Origin: Macrolepiota albuminosa | Lineage: Eukaryota; Basidiomycota; Agaricomycetes; Agaricales; Agaricaceae | Reading direction: 5' to 3' | DNA: 64,000 nt | Assembly (NCBI GenBank): GCA_027475525.1 | Contig: JAMWFC010000049.1 | Span: forward strand, 1,365,297 to 1,429,296 | Part shown: positions 10,652 to 23,477 of the stretch, piece after piece | Position numbering within the stretch: the stretch's first letter is position 1 | Layout: every line of letters starts with the position of its first letter | Made by a program: the position numbers and the translations under genes | Notes under the pieces: model-generated | Seen by the model: only the letters and a program-made list of their open reading frames with translations | Databases searched by the model: none | What the model was told of the DNA's origin: nothing

Positions 10652-11303
10652 ATGAGAAAATATCTATGCAGCTTTTGATAAAATGCTTCAAAATTCTTTA
10701 GAGTATTTGGAGAATCCCATAGATAATGAAATTGATCCAAATCTACTAGATAATTCTAGAAATGATCCTGCTGAGAATATAAAAGAAGATTTGAAATATA
10801 TAAATACATCTAGAGATAATAGACAGCAAAATCTATTAGCCTCTTCTGACTTAGAATATGTGGATCTACCTGAAAATGTCATACAGTAAAATATACTAGC
10901 ATCTCTTGTTTTACAGAAAATATAACAATCTGATGATGTTTAGCCTAGCAATGCTTTTCTAACAAGAAAACAGCATTATATAGATAGATTTTCTTCACAC
11001 TATTTTGGTTCTATGGATGTTGCATGTCCACACTGTCATGCTCTACATTTTGATGCTGAAAAGCTCTTCAAGTCTACTAGACATAATCTAAAATTTGGCA
11101 TGTGCTGTTGTTTATAAAGGCAGATTGATTTGTCCAGACTTGCAAATGCTTCATTAGAACTGCTTAGCTTACTCTAAGGGCATTATACTCTTTTTGATGC
11201 TTTCAAAGCATCTGTTTATCAGTACAATGCTTTTGCATTTATATTTCTGGGAGTTAAAATTGACCATGCAATTACTAATGCTTCAAAACTATACAGCAGA
11301 GTA
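10652..11303 (+). pseudogene. Inverted, transition-mutated Helitron N-terminal fragment
   Basis: Plus-strand copy of the segment that lies at about 6680-7317 on the minus strand: it includes a short open frame (10683-10889) matching the acidic repeat region, then the Cys/His cluster region (near 11010-11120) with several stops. Hand alignment of about 240 bp gives roughly 38 differences, of which about 33 are C-to-T or G-to-A in this copy, only one A-to-G and four transversions. Truncated at both ends. It lies 393 bp outside the main Helitron and in opposite orientation. Confidence 0.8.
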
Positions 11304-11875
11304 GGGCATTACAATGGTACATATTATATGTTGTACGAGAGCTTGCTTTGTGCTATATTATACATGTTTAGCAGAGTTCACTACACTGTACAGAGCAGTC
11401 CTTACAGTGCCATAGAATACAGAACTATGGACGTGTTACAATGTGTTATATGACATGGTTTAGTAGATTAAAAAAAAGCAAGTACACATATATATATGTA
11501 GGCCCAGCAGATACTAGTAGATACTAGCAGATGTCAATATGCATCAGCAGCTGCCAGCACCTATCAGCACACAAGTAAAAACCTCTATTAGCAGATGCCA
11601 TAGTATAAGTAAACACTTCTTGAGGTTCTTCACTTTCCTCTTCTCTTTTTTCCTTTCTACAACAATTCAAAGCTGCATGCCTCCTCTTTTTTCTTTTTTC
11701 TATCTCCAATGCCAGCATATGTTCACAAAAAAGCCCTGCAGATCTATGCAGGCTTACACAAGCCACTAGTGGACATCTATACAGACCTATGTTGACTCAC
11801 TCAAACATATGCAAGCCTATAGAGGCTAGTTGTACTAAAAAAAAATAACTCTTCATCTTATCTTCATGCCTGTGA

Positions 11876-11957
11876 GGAGAATCAAACCTCTGGCCTTGAG
11901 GAAGCCTCCAGCAACAAAATGTACTGTCAATTTAACTATTGCACCACAGATCCGTTA
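11876..11957 (-). ncRNA. tRNA-like (possible SINE) remnant
   Basis: On the minus strand the text has an A-box-like TGGTGCAATAGTTAA, a possible anticodon arm (CAGTA..TGCTG around an 8-nt loop), a GAGG-CTT-CCTC hairpin in the position of a long variable arm, and a B-box-like GAGGTTTGATTCTC. The loop size and imperfect acceptor pairing argue against a working tRNA. A tRNA-derived SINE head or dead tRNA fits better. Confidence 0.3.
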
Positions 11958-12779
11958 CTAATGAATAGAACCAGTTTTACTGCTGGCAACCTATAATACA
12001 GAGAAAGCAGAGGTAAAGTAGTTTAAATGCTCTATACCAAATATGTGTAATGTTGTGCTTGATATTGGCAGCTTTTAAACAATGCCTATATTTTAAGCTT
12101 GTGAAAGTTTTATTTTATTAAAAACATCTGCTTTTTAATTTGAATTACTGTTTTAAGACTGAATTACATTTATTGATAATTGCATAGCATAAGTAAGTCA
12201 TCAATGCTTTGATAATGTTTGAAACATTGAGTTTTGCACATTAAATTGACTTGTAGAGTCAGTGAAAAATGATTTTCTCTTAATTTAGAACACTCCATGC
12301 TTCTATTTTGAAGCACATTATGTTATGGCACCCTTTGCTTAGTTGTGTTTGATTTAAGAGATTTATCTCAGATGTAAGAAATTTTACCTGCATCGTTGAC
12401 AGAATTCTCAGCATTTGCCAAACTTTAATAGGTGCTTCTAACAACACAATCTGATGCATAGTTGTCAACTTTAGCTGTTATAGTATTTTGGAATCAGTCA
12501 GCTTTGATGTGAAGAAGAGACAGAATCAATAAAAATGTTGAAAGAGAAGACAACACCAAATGTGCACTATCTAACTTTCTACATCTGTTGCTTATTTATG
12601 AAATGACCTTAATGAATATGTTTTTAATAATGAGCTACCTAGAACATAACTAAACACTGTAGTAATTATTTGAATATATAGCAAGCTTATCTGTAGATGC
12701 TTTTTAGAGTGTGATGAGTGTGTCCATGGTGATTGCCTGATTAATTGTTGATATCGAGGATCTACCTTATATTTGTTTA

Positions 12780-13035
12780 TCTGGGAATTCTTGATTATTT
12801 ATATGCAAAAAAATTTGTTAAAGAAAATTTGTTATATTTGCATGCATTATCTACAAAAAGGTTTGTTATTTTTGTGTGCAATATATATAAAAAGGTTTCT
12901 TAAAAGAGAATAAATTATAGAATTTGTAATTTGCATGGAATGCAATCAAAAAGGTTTGTTAAGAGAAAATAAGTTATAAAGTTTGTTATTTGCATACATT
13001 GCACACAAAAAAGTTTATGAGCAGTTTGTTATATA
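12780..13035. repeat. Dispersed AT-rich repeat (TTTGTTATTTGCAT type)
   Basis: Several copies of AAAGTTTGTTATTTGCATACAT..GCACACAAAAAAG-like text. The same strings recur at 27230-29360, often in the other orientation, so this is a dispersed family rather than a local low-complexity tract. Confidence 0.5.
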
Positions 13036-13726
13036 TTGCTAAGTTCAAGTGAGATCTAAATAGGAATATTGTTTTAAAAGCTATTTATTATAGTAAATTA
13101 TAATATTAGCAGGTATCTAAGTATCTTAAGTAAAATATCCAAAGATCTTAGATGTATGAAAAAACAATCTGTTCTTGTAGGAAAATATTGATGATATGTT
13201 GTTATCAGCAGTCTCAGAATGCAGCAAAGAAGCTGAGAAGATGTGGTAAGTCTGATGCTGTCATTTTATAAAAAAAATGCTACTTCAACTTGAATTAAAG
13301 CATGCTTTTCTTATCATTCTTGTCTGGCAAACTCAAGTAGCAAAATCAAATTCAACTTATCACATCTAATTATCATCAATAAAACACAAGCTTGTTAAAA
13401 TAATTAGTAAATCAATCTATTACTGCTTTGATTCTACAAATAACAAATATATTATTTTTCTTGCTTGCATGGAATTAAAAAAAGATTTGAAAGAAGGTAA
13501 TTTAATGGCTACAAATTTTACAGCTGACTAAACAAGGCAGTCATTTAGTAATAAGATTATCATAGATCAGTGATTTTTATAATCAAAGAAGTTTAATGAT
13601 ATAAGCCAAATTATTGGCTGTGTGATAGCATGGTAAGATCAAAGAAGTCTGATTATATCAAGCTGAATCAGTGAATGTATAATGGAATCACTAATTACTG
13701 ATTAAAGATAGCTTATACTAGATTGG

Positions 13727-15620
13727 GGTCCATTACTTTGAATGAGAAGGAGGCTAGGTTTTCACAACCTAAGAGAGAGTTGTATGGTCTTATGAGAGCA
13801 TTACAAGTTAGCAGCTATTGATTACTAAGGTGCAGAAAGCTTGTTGTTGAAAGTGATGCCAAATACCTCAAGGAAATGCTGAGCAACCTAGGAATTGGAT
13901 CTAATGCTACTATAATGCCCTGAGTGGAAGCTGTACTTATATATCACTTCACTTTGAGGCATGTGCCAGGAAAGACTTTTAGTATGGATAGTCTAACTTG
14001 CAGGGAGAAGCAACTAGGAGATAAGGAGTATGCTCCTATAGACCAGTCTTTACTAGATGATCCAAAGCCAATGTTTTTTGAATATTCAGATGAGATTAAC
14101 AAAGTACCTGATTGGGAGGAACATATGCCTCTCAAGTTAGAAAACTTCATAAATGAGATTGACACAAGAGAAAGTTATTTATTAGCAGTAACTTCAGAGA
14201 ATGTAGAGAAGGAGGTGATCTTGGGCAGAGATAAAAAGCAGGAGATAGTCTTAGGCTTACAAGAGCAAAGTAATAAATTAGGGACTCCTCTGAATCTAGT
14301 ATTAGTCCTACCTTTATCTACATTCTTGTTGCCAGAAGGATCCTCCTCCTCGAGAAGAATATCAAAAAGAGAAGAGAACTAAAAAAAAAAATCCTTAAAT
14401 AACCTCTTGTCACTAGTACAGGACTGGCTTAGGCATCCTGGCAAAGTGTCAAGAAAGTTGAAAGAATAACAATTCCTCAGATTTGCAAGACAGTTCTTCT
14501 TTAACCTAAAAGAAAGATTTTACAAGAGAGAAAAATCAAAGAAACATAAGCTAGTCATAGAGAAAAACAGGAGGATGTATATGTTGAAGTCAGCTCATGA
14601 TGCACTTGGTCACAGAGGAACCTTTGCAACTAAGGCTTTATTTGAGGAAAGATTTTAGTGGCTGGAAATAAAAGCAAATGTAAAGTGGTATATAGACACT
14701 TGTCATGCTTGCCAAGTTAAGCAGAAAGTTGATAACCACAAGTTGATTGGGTAGTGGCTGTTTGAAAAAGTGATCTGTAAATAGGACTGTATAAGCAACA
14801 TTGTCACAGATGTTGCTGAGCACTTTATAAAAGTTGTGCATTGGCTATCTAAGAAATATAGAATACAAGGCATAATTATTGCTCCTTATAATTCTAGAGC
14901 TAATGGAAGGATAGAAAGACCACATTGAGATGTGAGGCAGGCTTTGTATAAAGCCTGTGAAGACAAGACCAAGTAGTACTAGTTCTTCTGGCTTGTAATA
15001 TGGGCAGACAGTATTATAGTTAAAAAGATATTTGGGTGTTCTTCATTCTTTTTAGTAACTGGATTACATCCTATACTACCCTTGGACTTAGTGGAAGCCA
15101 TTTAGTTAGTAGACAGGCCTAATAGATCAGTATTTACAGAAGACTTAATTGGCTTAAGAGCTTAAGTGCTAGCAAAGCATTACTAGCATATAGAGGAAAT
15201 GGAAACTAGAGTTAGCAAGAAGAAGTTGAAATAGGCAAAGAATTTTACAAGTGAAAATGAAGTCTTTATTAAAAAATACAAGTTCAAACCAAGAGACTTA
15301 GTCCTGGTTAGAAACATGGTGACAGCTAAATCTCTAAGTAGAAAAATATCAGCTTGCTGTTGAGGACCCATAGTGGTATTAACTAGAACTAGAGGGAAAA
15401 CTCTATAGTGGCAGAGTTGAATGGTACTGGGTAGTAAGAGAGGGTTGCTGCTTTTAAGATTATATTTTACAAAGCTAGACAACAAATTACTCTGTCTATT
15501 AGTATTGAAGAATAGATTGATATCATACCCTTTAAACTACAAGAGTTAAGAGAAAAAAGGCAAGAAGGGCAGTTAGAAGAGGATTTCTATCTTAAAAATA
15601 TATATCTAAGTGAGGAACAG
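13727..15620 (+). pseudogene. Decayed Ty3/Gypsy RNase H-integrase region
   Basis: The conceptual plus-strand reading gives an RNase H end (EARFSQPKRELYGLMRAL, LVVESDAKYLK, HFTLRHVPGKTF near 13740-13985) followed by an integrase zinc-binding segment (SAHDALGHRGTF, CHACQVKQ near 14590-14720) and core pieces (NIVTDVAEHF, APYNSRANGRIERPH near 14800-14930). About 50-60 residues between the zinc finger and the second catalytic Asp, including the first Asp, are missing. Many in-frame stops, several at expected Trp positions (TGA at 13921 and elsewhere). Longest surviving frame is 13924-14382. Confidence 0.8.
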
Positions 15621-18299
15621 GAAGAATAATTCAGGCTTCCTGTTCTAGGACTCTAGTAGTAGAAATAGAGGCTTTTTGGGACCAGTTGGAGGAGCCATAG
15701 GAGATGAGGAAATGAGAATATATGTGTCAATATAGGGAGAGTTTAAATAAGCTCTGGAGCAAAATGAAAAGCAGCAAAAACATGCAAAGGAAACCTCTGA
15801 ACATAATAGAAAATCTATAATAAAAATTTGAAAATTATAGCAAAAAGATGATCCTTAACCTAATCTGGAACTGTAAATAACTGAGAACAGTCTTTATTTG
15901 GTGGGGAGGAGATGATATAATGCTGTACCAGCAGTCAAAGACACAACATGCATCAGAAGTCAAAATAAATATTTAATTATAGGCTGAAAACTGTAAGTCT
16001 CCTGGTAGCAGTTTCAACAAAATATATCTCCACAAAAATACTCCAACAAATATACAGGAAGTACAGAACAATAAGAGGAGGGGACCAGTGCTAGCTATTA
16101 ATTCAATAATGTCCAGCCACTGTTATGTGAGAAGGGGAAGCATAGAAGCTGGCAGAGGTGATGAAATGCCATCAAATTGTGATAATCTAGATCAAACAAG
16201 CAAGATCTGATAAATCTGATCAGCAATAACCAATTTGGCACTTCTAGCAAGAGAAAAGGAGAAATGAATCAAATAGTGGCATAAGCATTGAATAAAAGAA
16301 GGATCTAAAGAAGAGGATGTATGAAATAATGATACTGAAACATACAAGAGAGATGAATGGAATAGTAGCACTAAAACATACATCACAAAATGGAAATTGG
16401 AACAGCAAATTAGATTAGAAATGCTGAGTGGTTAGAACAAAAAATCATGTGCAGCTATTAGTCTGTGCACTATAAAAAGAGTATAAATAGTCCAAATAGA
16501 GTAGGAAATACACAGGCATTTGATAGGCAAAGGCTTAGTGGTTCCCAGAGAATAAATCATTTAGGCTAGAGTTTATTGAATCTCTTATTGGAAGTTTATT
16601 GGTAGACAAAGACGCAGTGGTTTCTCAAGAAGTGAATTGCTTAGGCTAGAGTTAATTGAAAAGCTTCTACTGCCTATCAGAATATTTGATATTCTGTAAA
16701 GTACTCCATTATATCAAGCAACCATCAAGCACTAGTATAGATTAGAGGAGACTTTCTGAGTTACTCATAAGCCTTAGAACTACAGTAATACTTGTCATCA
16801 AGTACTACAATAGAAACAATTAAACTAACTGATAATGATGCATTAAAATTTAGAGCACATATAAATATATTAAAGCTGCATAATATGTTGCCAAATGCTA
16901 TTAGAAGCATGTGCTAAATTTACAGATAAGCATCTGTTATAGCAACTAGCAATAGTGCAACTACTTTAGCAAAAATTACTCATAATATAGTATATTAAAA
17001 ATATGCTTTCTTTAATATACAGTATATTACTCTCATAAAATAAACTAATTTTAAAGTTGCAGAAAGCTCAACTTTTTTTTAGGCTTTTTTATTATTAATA
17101 ATATATGAGTTTTGTATAGTTTTTATCTTTGCAATAGGATTTATCAAAAGATTCAACCACTGCTGCAAACTGTTTTTTTAGCTTTATCAAAATGCTATTT
17201 TTCTAAAACATATTATATTATGTGTTTATTCAATATAAGATTTATTGAGGAAGATTTTAGCAGTACTTAGACTATTGTCTGCTCAAATAAAACTAGTTTA
17301 AAGATCCTGAACAGATGGATATTATAATGTGAAGAAAATGCCTAGCTATAGCCTACTTGCTACCTTTGAACTCTTACTCTAATGAGAGCTAAGAGGCAAT
17401 ACTTGGTGTGTTTTAGATAACACTGTGCAACTTATATAATTTATGATATTATACACTGTTAAACTAACTGCTACTTAATTAGCGGCCACTGAATTGCTTA
17501 ATAACTGGCAAAGTATTTTGCTGCAGCATAAAAATACTTGTTTATTTACTTACAGAAATTGCAGTTTTAGCTCAATTAGAGAACTGTTTTTAAAGCATTT
17601 GTAAATTAATAATATTAAGAAAATAAGCACTACTCATATATTTATTATAGTAAACAGTGCTTTGCCTTTTAGGCTGCTAATTTTATTCAAATTGTTAGTT
17701 TCAAAAAAAATAAATATCTATAGCTACAGTTTTAGCAGAAAGAAAAATAATAAATTTATATGTAATACAAGTGGCACTCCAAATGTCAGTGCTGATTTAT
17801 GCATTCTATTAATATAATTTTCTAATTAAAATAAATAAACTAAAAAATAGAAAATTATATTACTTAACATTTGTATTTTACATGCATATTATACTTTGAT
17901 TTAATATTGACTAGCTTCTAAAATAACTGACTTATAGTGTATAACTTAGAGCTTTCCTATTTTTCTTTTAGATTTATATTATCTGCTAGAATTATAGACT
18001 GCTCTTTGAGAAATAAGAATTGTACTCTTTTAAAAAATTAAAAAATTTGCAATATTTCTAGAATATCTTATGAACTGCTAGACAAGGTTTTATAATCAGA
18101 GCATTTTTAGATACTCTTTAAAAAGCTGGTTCTTTGTCAACTTTTAGATCTAGCAGATGCTATAATAATTCCTGAAAAGATTATGTGACTTACTTGTTGA
18201 CTAATAGATATTTAAAAATCTGCAAATAAAATCAATAGTTTTTAAATTATCTCAAAAAATACTAAGCAGAATTTTTTAATTAAAGTATCTCTAAATAGC
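15621..18299. other. Very AT-rich, no gene seen
   Basis: Dense stops in all frames and no domain motif that I recognise. It probably continues the decayed retroelement and other transposon relics. Near 16500-16680 two ~70-bp segments resemble each other (AGGCAAAG(G)CTTAGTGGTT..AATCATTTAGGCTAGAGTT-like), a weak tandem repeat. Confidence 0.45.
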
Positions 18300-18848
18300 T
18301 TTTGGAGAATTTTATTAGCTTATAGGTCTGGCATATACTAGGGTAGATCTAGGATATGTACAATTTACTTCTAAACAAATCAACTGCCAGACTCCCATAT
18401 TGATAGAGCTGTAGCAAAGGATACAGAAGTTATATGTCTTGATAATTGGTTGGTTGGCAAGCAAAGTAGGTCTAGAAACATATTTTTTTTAGAGCTAAGT
18501 GATCTGCTCAAATCTAAGTCTTCTAGTCCAGAAACAAAAAGTATACTATTTTAAAAATATAAAATTTTATAAATTTGCAATGTTCTTGTATTATCTCATG
18601 AACTACTGTGCAGAAAGAAAAAAGCAGGGTACCATTGGATAGCCCTTGAAAAACTGGACTTCTACCATCCTACAGGTCTAGCATATGTTATGATAGCCAC
18701 TGTGATATTTTCAATTTATTATTTGGAAAATCAACTTTTACATCTCCTTATTGATTGGGCCATAGCAAAGGATTCAGAGGTCATGTGACTTGATGGCTGG
18801 TTGGTTGCCCAGCAGAATAGGTTCAGGAATATATTTTCTTGTTGGACT
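18300..18848. repeat. ~350-bp tandem repeat upstream of the Tnp2 element
   Basis: Landmarks recur at an offset of 350-351 bp: AGGTCTGGCATAT/AGGTCTAGCATAT at 18325/18675, and AGCAAAGGAT..GTTGGTTG at 18413/18764. An older copy of part of the unit is visible near 18040-18200 (ATTTGCAAT..ATCTTATGAACT). It may be subterminal sequence of the transposon that follows. Confidence 0.55.
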
Positions 18849-18944
18849 AAAGTGATCCACTCAAATCTTAGTCCCCAGTGAGAACTGGATCCAGGGGGAT
18901 CTGGAGGCCAGTGTCAATTTCTGACTTGTTTGGGCTCAGGCCAA

Positions 18945-19138
18945 GTCGGACCGAAATTCCAGTACAAAGTTCAAACTCCATTTTTAGATTAGAATTGATA
19001 TCACTTTGCGTGTCAACACACTGTGGCTCTTTCCACAATGCTGGACTAAAATTTCAGTACAAAGTTCAAACTCTATTTTTAGATTAGAATCGATATCACT
19101 TTGCATGTCAACACACTGTGGCTTTTTCCACAACGCAC
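18945..19138. repeat. 95-bp tandem duplication before the transposase start
   Basis: CAGTACAAAGTTCAAACTC..ATATCACTTTGC..GTCAACACACTGTGGC..TTTCCACAA occurs at 18960 and again at 19055, offset exactly 95 bp, with a handful of mismatches that are mostly transitions. The second copy ends about 10 bp before the ATG at 19147. Confidence 0.85.
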
Positions 19139-19146
19139 CGCTCACC

Positions 19147-22100
19147 ATGGCTACTCAATCTTGCGACTGCACAATATGCCGCAGAATTATAGTTGCTTTG
19201 AAGACTTTTCAAAGACATCGCAACCGTCTCAGAGTCCAGCTACAGAATACATATTCTTACACTGATTGAGTTCAAGGCTATGAACAGAGTGTTGATGATC
19301 CGATACAGGCTTCAAGCAGCAGGGGGAATTTGGAGGAGGATGATGCAGAAGACTATGGAATGCAATTGAGATTAAGGAAGTGGGCACGTATGGTAAATAT
19401 ACACTGTATTTTTATGAGATAGATAGAATAATATCATGCTAGTCACAACTCAGTGAATGTCAAGTCAAATTAGAGGGCATTGAAGAGCAACAGCCTCTTT
19501 TTGCAAGGCCACACCAAGAAACTCAAGATGGAGTGATCAATAGTGAGCAGCCTTGTAAATGCACTCTCCATATAGTAGAATCAGTTAAAAGGAATTCATA
19601 GATTTTGCCAGAGAACTTTCCATGACTGGGCATGAATTAGATTCTGCTCCTATAGATATTGAAGAAGAGGAACCAAACTTAGGCAATGTTCAGGATAATG
19701 ATGAGACTACTGCTGCTGTTGCCCATATACATGTGCAGGCAATCTTAGATGCCTATGATTATAGTCCACATGCATCTACAGAAGAGGAAAATAAACAGCT
19801 GCCTCAGGCTCACATTGAAAGTCTCCGAATTTCTCAGGAATATATTCAATTGTTGCAGAATGCCACACTAGATGATGGCAAACTTGATGATGAGACCTTG
19901 TATCATCTCCAAAATCCTCTTAAAGGGCCTGTGGATATCAGTAATCCTGATGACAGGCTTTCACTTGAAATCTTTACTACAACAAATTCTAGTGAAGCTA
20001 TATACAATCAATGCCATGCTGCTATTCTGCGATGTTATCCTAACAGCAAAATTCTCATATTTTATAAAGTCAAGCAGCTTGTTGCCAATATCAGTGGCAT
20101 TGTCTCAGTTCTGGACAATATGTGTATCAACTCATATCATACTTTTACTGGGCCTTTTGCTGATCTTGATGCTTGTACCATCTGTAAAGAGCTACAGTAT
20201 AATATTGATCAGCTCCAGAAACATAGCAAAAAGGTGTCTCGACAACAAGCATGTACTTTTCCTCTTAGACCTCAAATTCAAACACTACGTTGTTCTATGG
20301 AAGGAGCAGAGGAAATATGTTACCTTGATAAAAAGGTCAAAGAAGTCTTTGAACTACTAAACAGCCTTGAAAATGATGGTGACATGATCTATGATGATAT
20401 CTTCTCTAGTAGTGACTTTGTTGCATTTGCAGACCACATTAGGATCACTAGCAAAGATACAATGATCTCATTCTCTATTGATAGTGTACAACTTTATCAG
20501 AACAAAAAATCTGATACTTGGATAGCTGGCGGAAGGTTGAAAATTACTCATCCAAACTATGTTTTTAAAAAAAAATGGCTCCCCTTTCATATCATTCCAG
20601 ATCCAAACAAACATAAAATCATGGACTCCTATACTTTTTGACCTTTTTATCACTTGTCTGCTTTACAACATGAGAATGATGGTCAAGGCTTAGCAGTTTG
20701 AGATGCAAAAACACAGAATATTATTCATTCATGCATTTTTTTTTGCTTTGGCAACAGCTGATGCTGTTGGTATTACTGAACTTGATGGACGTGTTGGACA
20801 TCATGGACCTCAAGGTTGTCGGCTTGGCTGTAAAATGAAAGGTCGACATAAGCCAAATAGTAGACACTATTTTGCTGCTCATCTCAGGCCAAATAGTTAC
20901 ACTGTGCAAGATTGCAATCATCCAGATATCAATATTCGAGAATTGGAACCTCTCACTCTTGATACATACAAAGAAAATATTTATACATTAATCAGTTCAG
21001 AGGACCAAGCTACATATGAACGCAATTGAAAGGCTACTGAACTGAGCAAACCTTGTATTCTTAGTGGCCTGGTTCAAGAACTTACTATTTCAGTTCCCAG
21101 TTGTTTTCCTCTTGATCTTATGCATTTATCTTCACTCAATATTTCTAAACTATTAATATCTCTCTGGCATGATACACTCAAGCATTCTAGTGAAGATCAT
21201 TGGAAATTGGTCAATTCTTGTTGGAGATGTTTGGATAGATCATGACAAACTTATTGAAGCTGTAACTCACTATTTTCCCTCTTCATTTTATTGTATACCT
21301 AGAAATCTTGCAGAAAAGATATTAAATGGTTATAAAGCTACAGAATGGTTTCTTTATATTTATAGCCTTGGTCCTGCTGTCTTCCAAAATATTCTACCCT
21401 ATGCTTATTGGAAAAACTTCTACAAGCTTGTAGCAGCTATTCGGATATTTGTTCAGCGATGTATCACTGGATGACAAATTGCTGAAGGACATTCATTAAT
21501 TATCTAATTTATTGAAGAATATGAAAACCTTTATTATCAACAGTGTGTTAATCAGCTTCAAGTTTGCCATCCTTCAGTGCATACTCTTAATCATCTTGGC
21601 TATGAGACTCTTTGAGTTGGACCTAGTGCATATTATTCACAGTTTACTATGAAACAAATGATTGGAAGCCTTGGAAAAAAAATTCAACAACCATCAAGCC
21701 CATTTGCTAATCTCTCTCAGCAGGCTTTACTTTGATGCCAAATTAATGCTATGGTGAATCTATGTTCTGATTTTGAAGTTATGACTCAAAAGTCTCAGCC
21801 ATTTGTTCAGCCTCCTCCTCCTGGTCAGCCAGTTCTCTTACATCGTCGAGATAGATATCCTTGCCATCTGCAAAATAATGCAGAACAGAATGTGATTTCT
21901 GATGCATTTAATCTATCTGTTATTAGACAATGGGGTCGAATATTATTTGTCTAATAGGCAAATTGCAAGGAGTGTTTTTAATAATGAAAAATGTAGAGGA
22001 AATACTCGTATGAGTCATAACATCAAGGTAAGTACTAATTAACACTATGAGAATGTTTGAGAAGCTGAATTGCTTTTTTAGATTAATCTAAATGGTCATA

Positions 22101-22447
22101 TAACTTATGCTGAGGCTTGATTTTATTTTTACATTGGGTCTAGCAATGATTCTCAGGACTCAAATTCTCAAACAGATGATTTAGAAAATTCTATCTCAGA
22201 GAAACTGGTTCCATGGGCAATAGTCTCAGTGTACTCAGATCCAGATCCTCTCCTTTTAGCTGATTCATACAACACAATTTGGGCTTGCCATAACCAAGGC
22301 TCAAATAGTTTGCAGGTGATTCTTGCATCAGAAATTATTTTACTTGTGTCAATGCAACCACTGCCAACATTATCTAATGAACCATAAGATCTTTGGTTTG
22401 TTGTGGAAAAATCTAGCCTGGAAGAAGTACAATTAGGTGAGAGTTAA
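19147..22447 (+). pseudogene. Decayed Tnp2-type (CACTA/EnSpm-like) transposase
   Basis: Starts MATQSCDCTICRRII with a Cys/His cluster (CDCTIC..FQRHR), as in fungal Tnp2-like elements. The longest frame (19622-20641, 339 aa) has SYHTFTGPFADLDAC and the acidic SIDSVQLYQNKKSDTW block; later frames carry GRVGHHGPQGCRLGCKMKGR (20790-20850), GYKATEWFLYIYSLGP and YAYWKNFYKLVAAIR (21330-21450), then ANLSQQAL (21710). All are in order along one transposase, roughly 1000 codons in the family. It is broken by frameshifts and stops, including TGA before DAKTQN where Trp is expected. Family name is from memory; a profile search would settle it. Confidence 0.8.
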
Positions 22448-23477
22448 AATGTACTATAGCTATTCAGAGATATTGTTTATAAGCAAATTTACATTGTGTT
22501 ACAAGTACTAGCTACATTGTCAGGCTTTTTCATTGTTATCAGAACAATAAAAAATGGCTGTTGATGTAAGAACTTTATTTTTAGAGTTTTATTTAGAGAG
22601 CAGTAGATATTCTAACTCAGAAACTTGTTGAGTTGTAGTCTATGCTGGTGCTGACCTTGGTGTCTATTTTCAATAACCTAGATTTGAATTTTGCTAGTTT
22701 GCTCCTAAGTAGTGCCAACCTAGTATCTGCAGGTCTTGTATTATGTTAAAGCTACAATCATTAAACATACAAATAAAAGTAGAGAATAAAGATATGCTAT
22801 GATACAAACGAGAATGTACGTGATGTGTCACTATTGTGACAGTGACAAATTATGTAAGCTGAATTTCACGATGCATTTATCGACATTTTCAATTTCTATT
22901 GCTCTTATGGCTGCTCTCTCTGATTTTAATTTTTCTTCTAATTCTACTCTCTATCATGTTGATCATATGAATAATTTTGCAACAATCCAATATCCTGATT
23001 GGATGGGCAACTTCTCAGAAAGGAGAGATATCAACAGGTCTGTATCAACTACTATCATCTCTAACGAGTAATTGTTTCATCTTTACAAATGATGACAACA
23101 GTACATCACGGAAGCACCGATCTAAAGACTGCAACTTTGCTAGGCCTAAAAAGCGCAATTGCCTTTCCTCTCCACCTTTCAGAGTGCCAGTATTTGAGAT
23201 TGATGATGATGAAGAGGACAATGGTGAGTTTCTATTTCGATCTCTTACAGACATATTGCTCAAATTCAGCATGTCGACATGCCAGATACCCTTTTGTCAT
23301 CAACAAATCCTGATGCTGTGGTCATAACACCAGCTCTCAAGACAAGTATCATTTTATCAGGAACGACACCAACCCCCTCTGTGCCCAATACTTCAAACAT
23401 GTCCACTTCTCAGGATCTAGCTCGACCTTCCAGGCCTACTCCTGCCTTTCAGTAGTCAAATCCACCAGCCATACACA
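22448..23477 (+). other. Intergenic with a possible short coding relic
   Basis: Mostly non-coding. Between about 23090 and 23457 two plus-strand frames look coding: one with PKKRNCLSSPP..EIDDDEEDN (23140-23220) and one rich in Ser/Thr/Pro that stops at TAG 23455-23457 just before the MFS gene. The 27 nt between them is too short for an intron, so a frameshift is likely. No family recognised. Confidence 0.3.

Larger units (their letters stand above)
11304..13726. other. AT-rich, no protein gene seen
   Basis: No frame with recognisable protein features. The stretch holds a low-order AGCAGAT/TACTAG-type repeat (about 11510-11600), a tRNA-like segment (11876-11957) and copies of a TTTGTTATTTGCAT repeat (12780-13035) also found at 27-29 kb. 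Transition-driven decay of old transposons is the likely origin. Confidence 0.5.
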
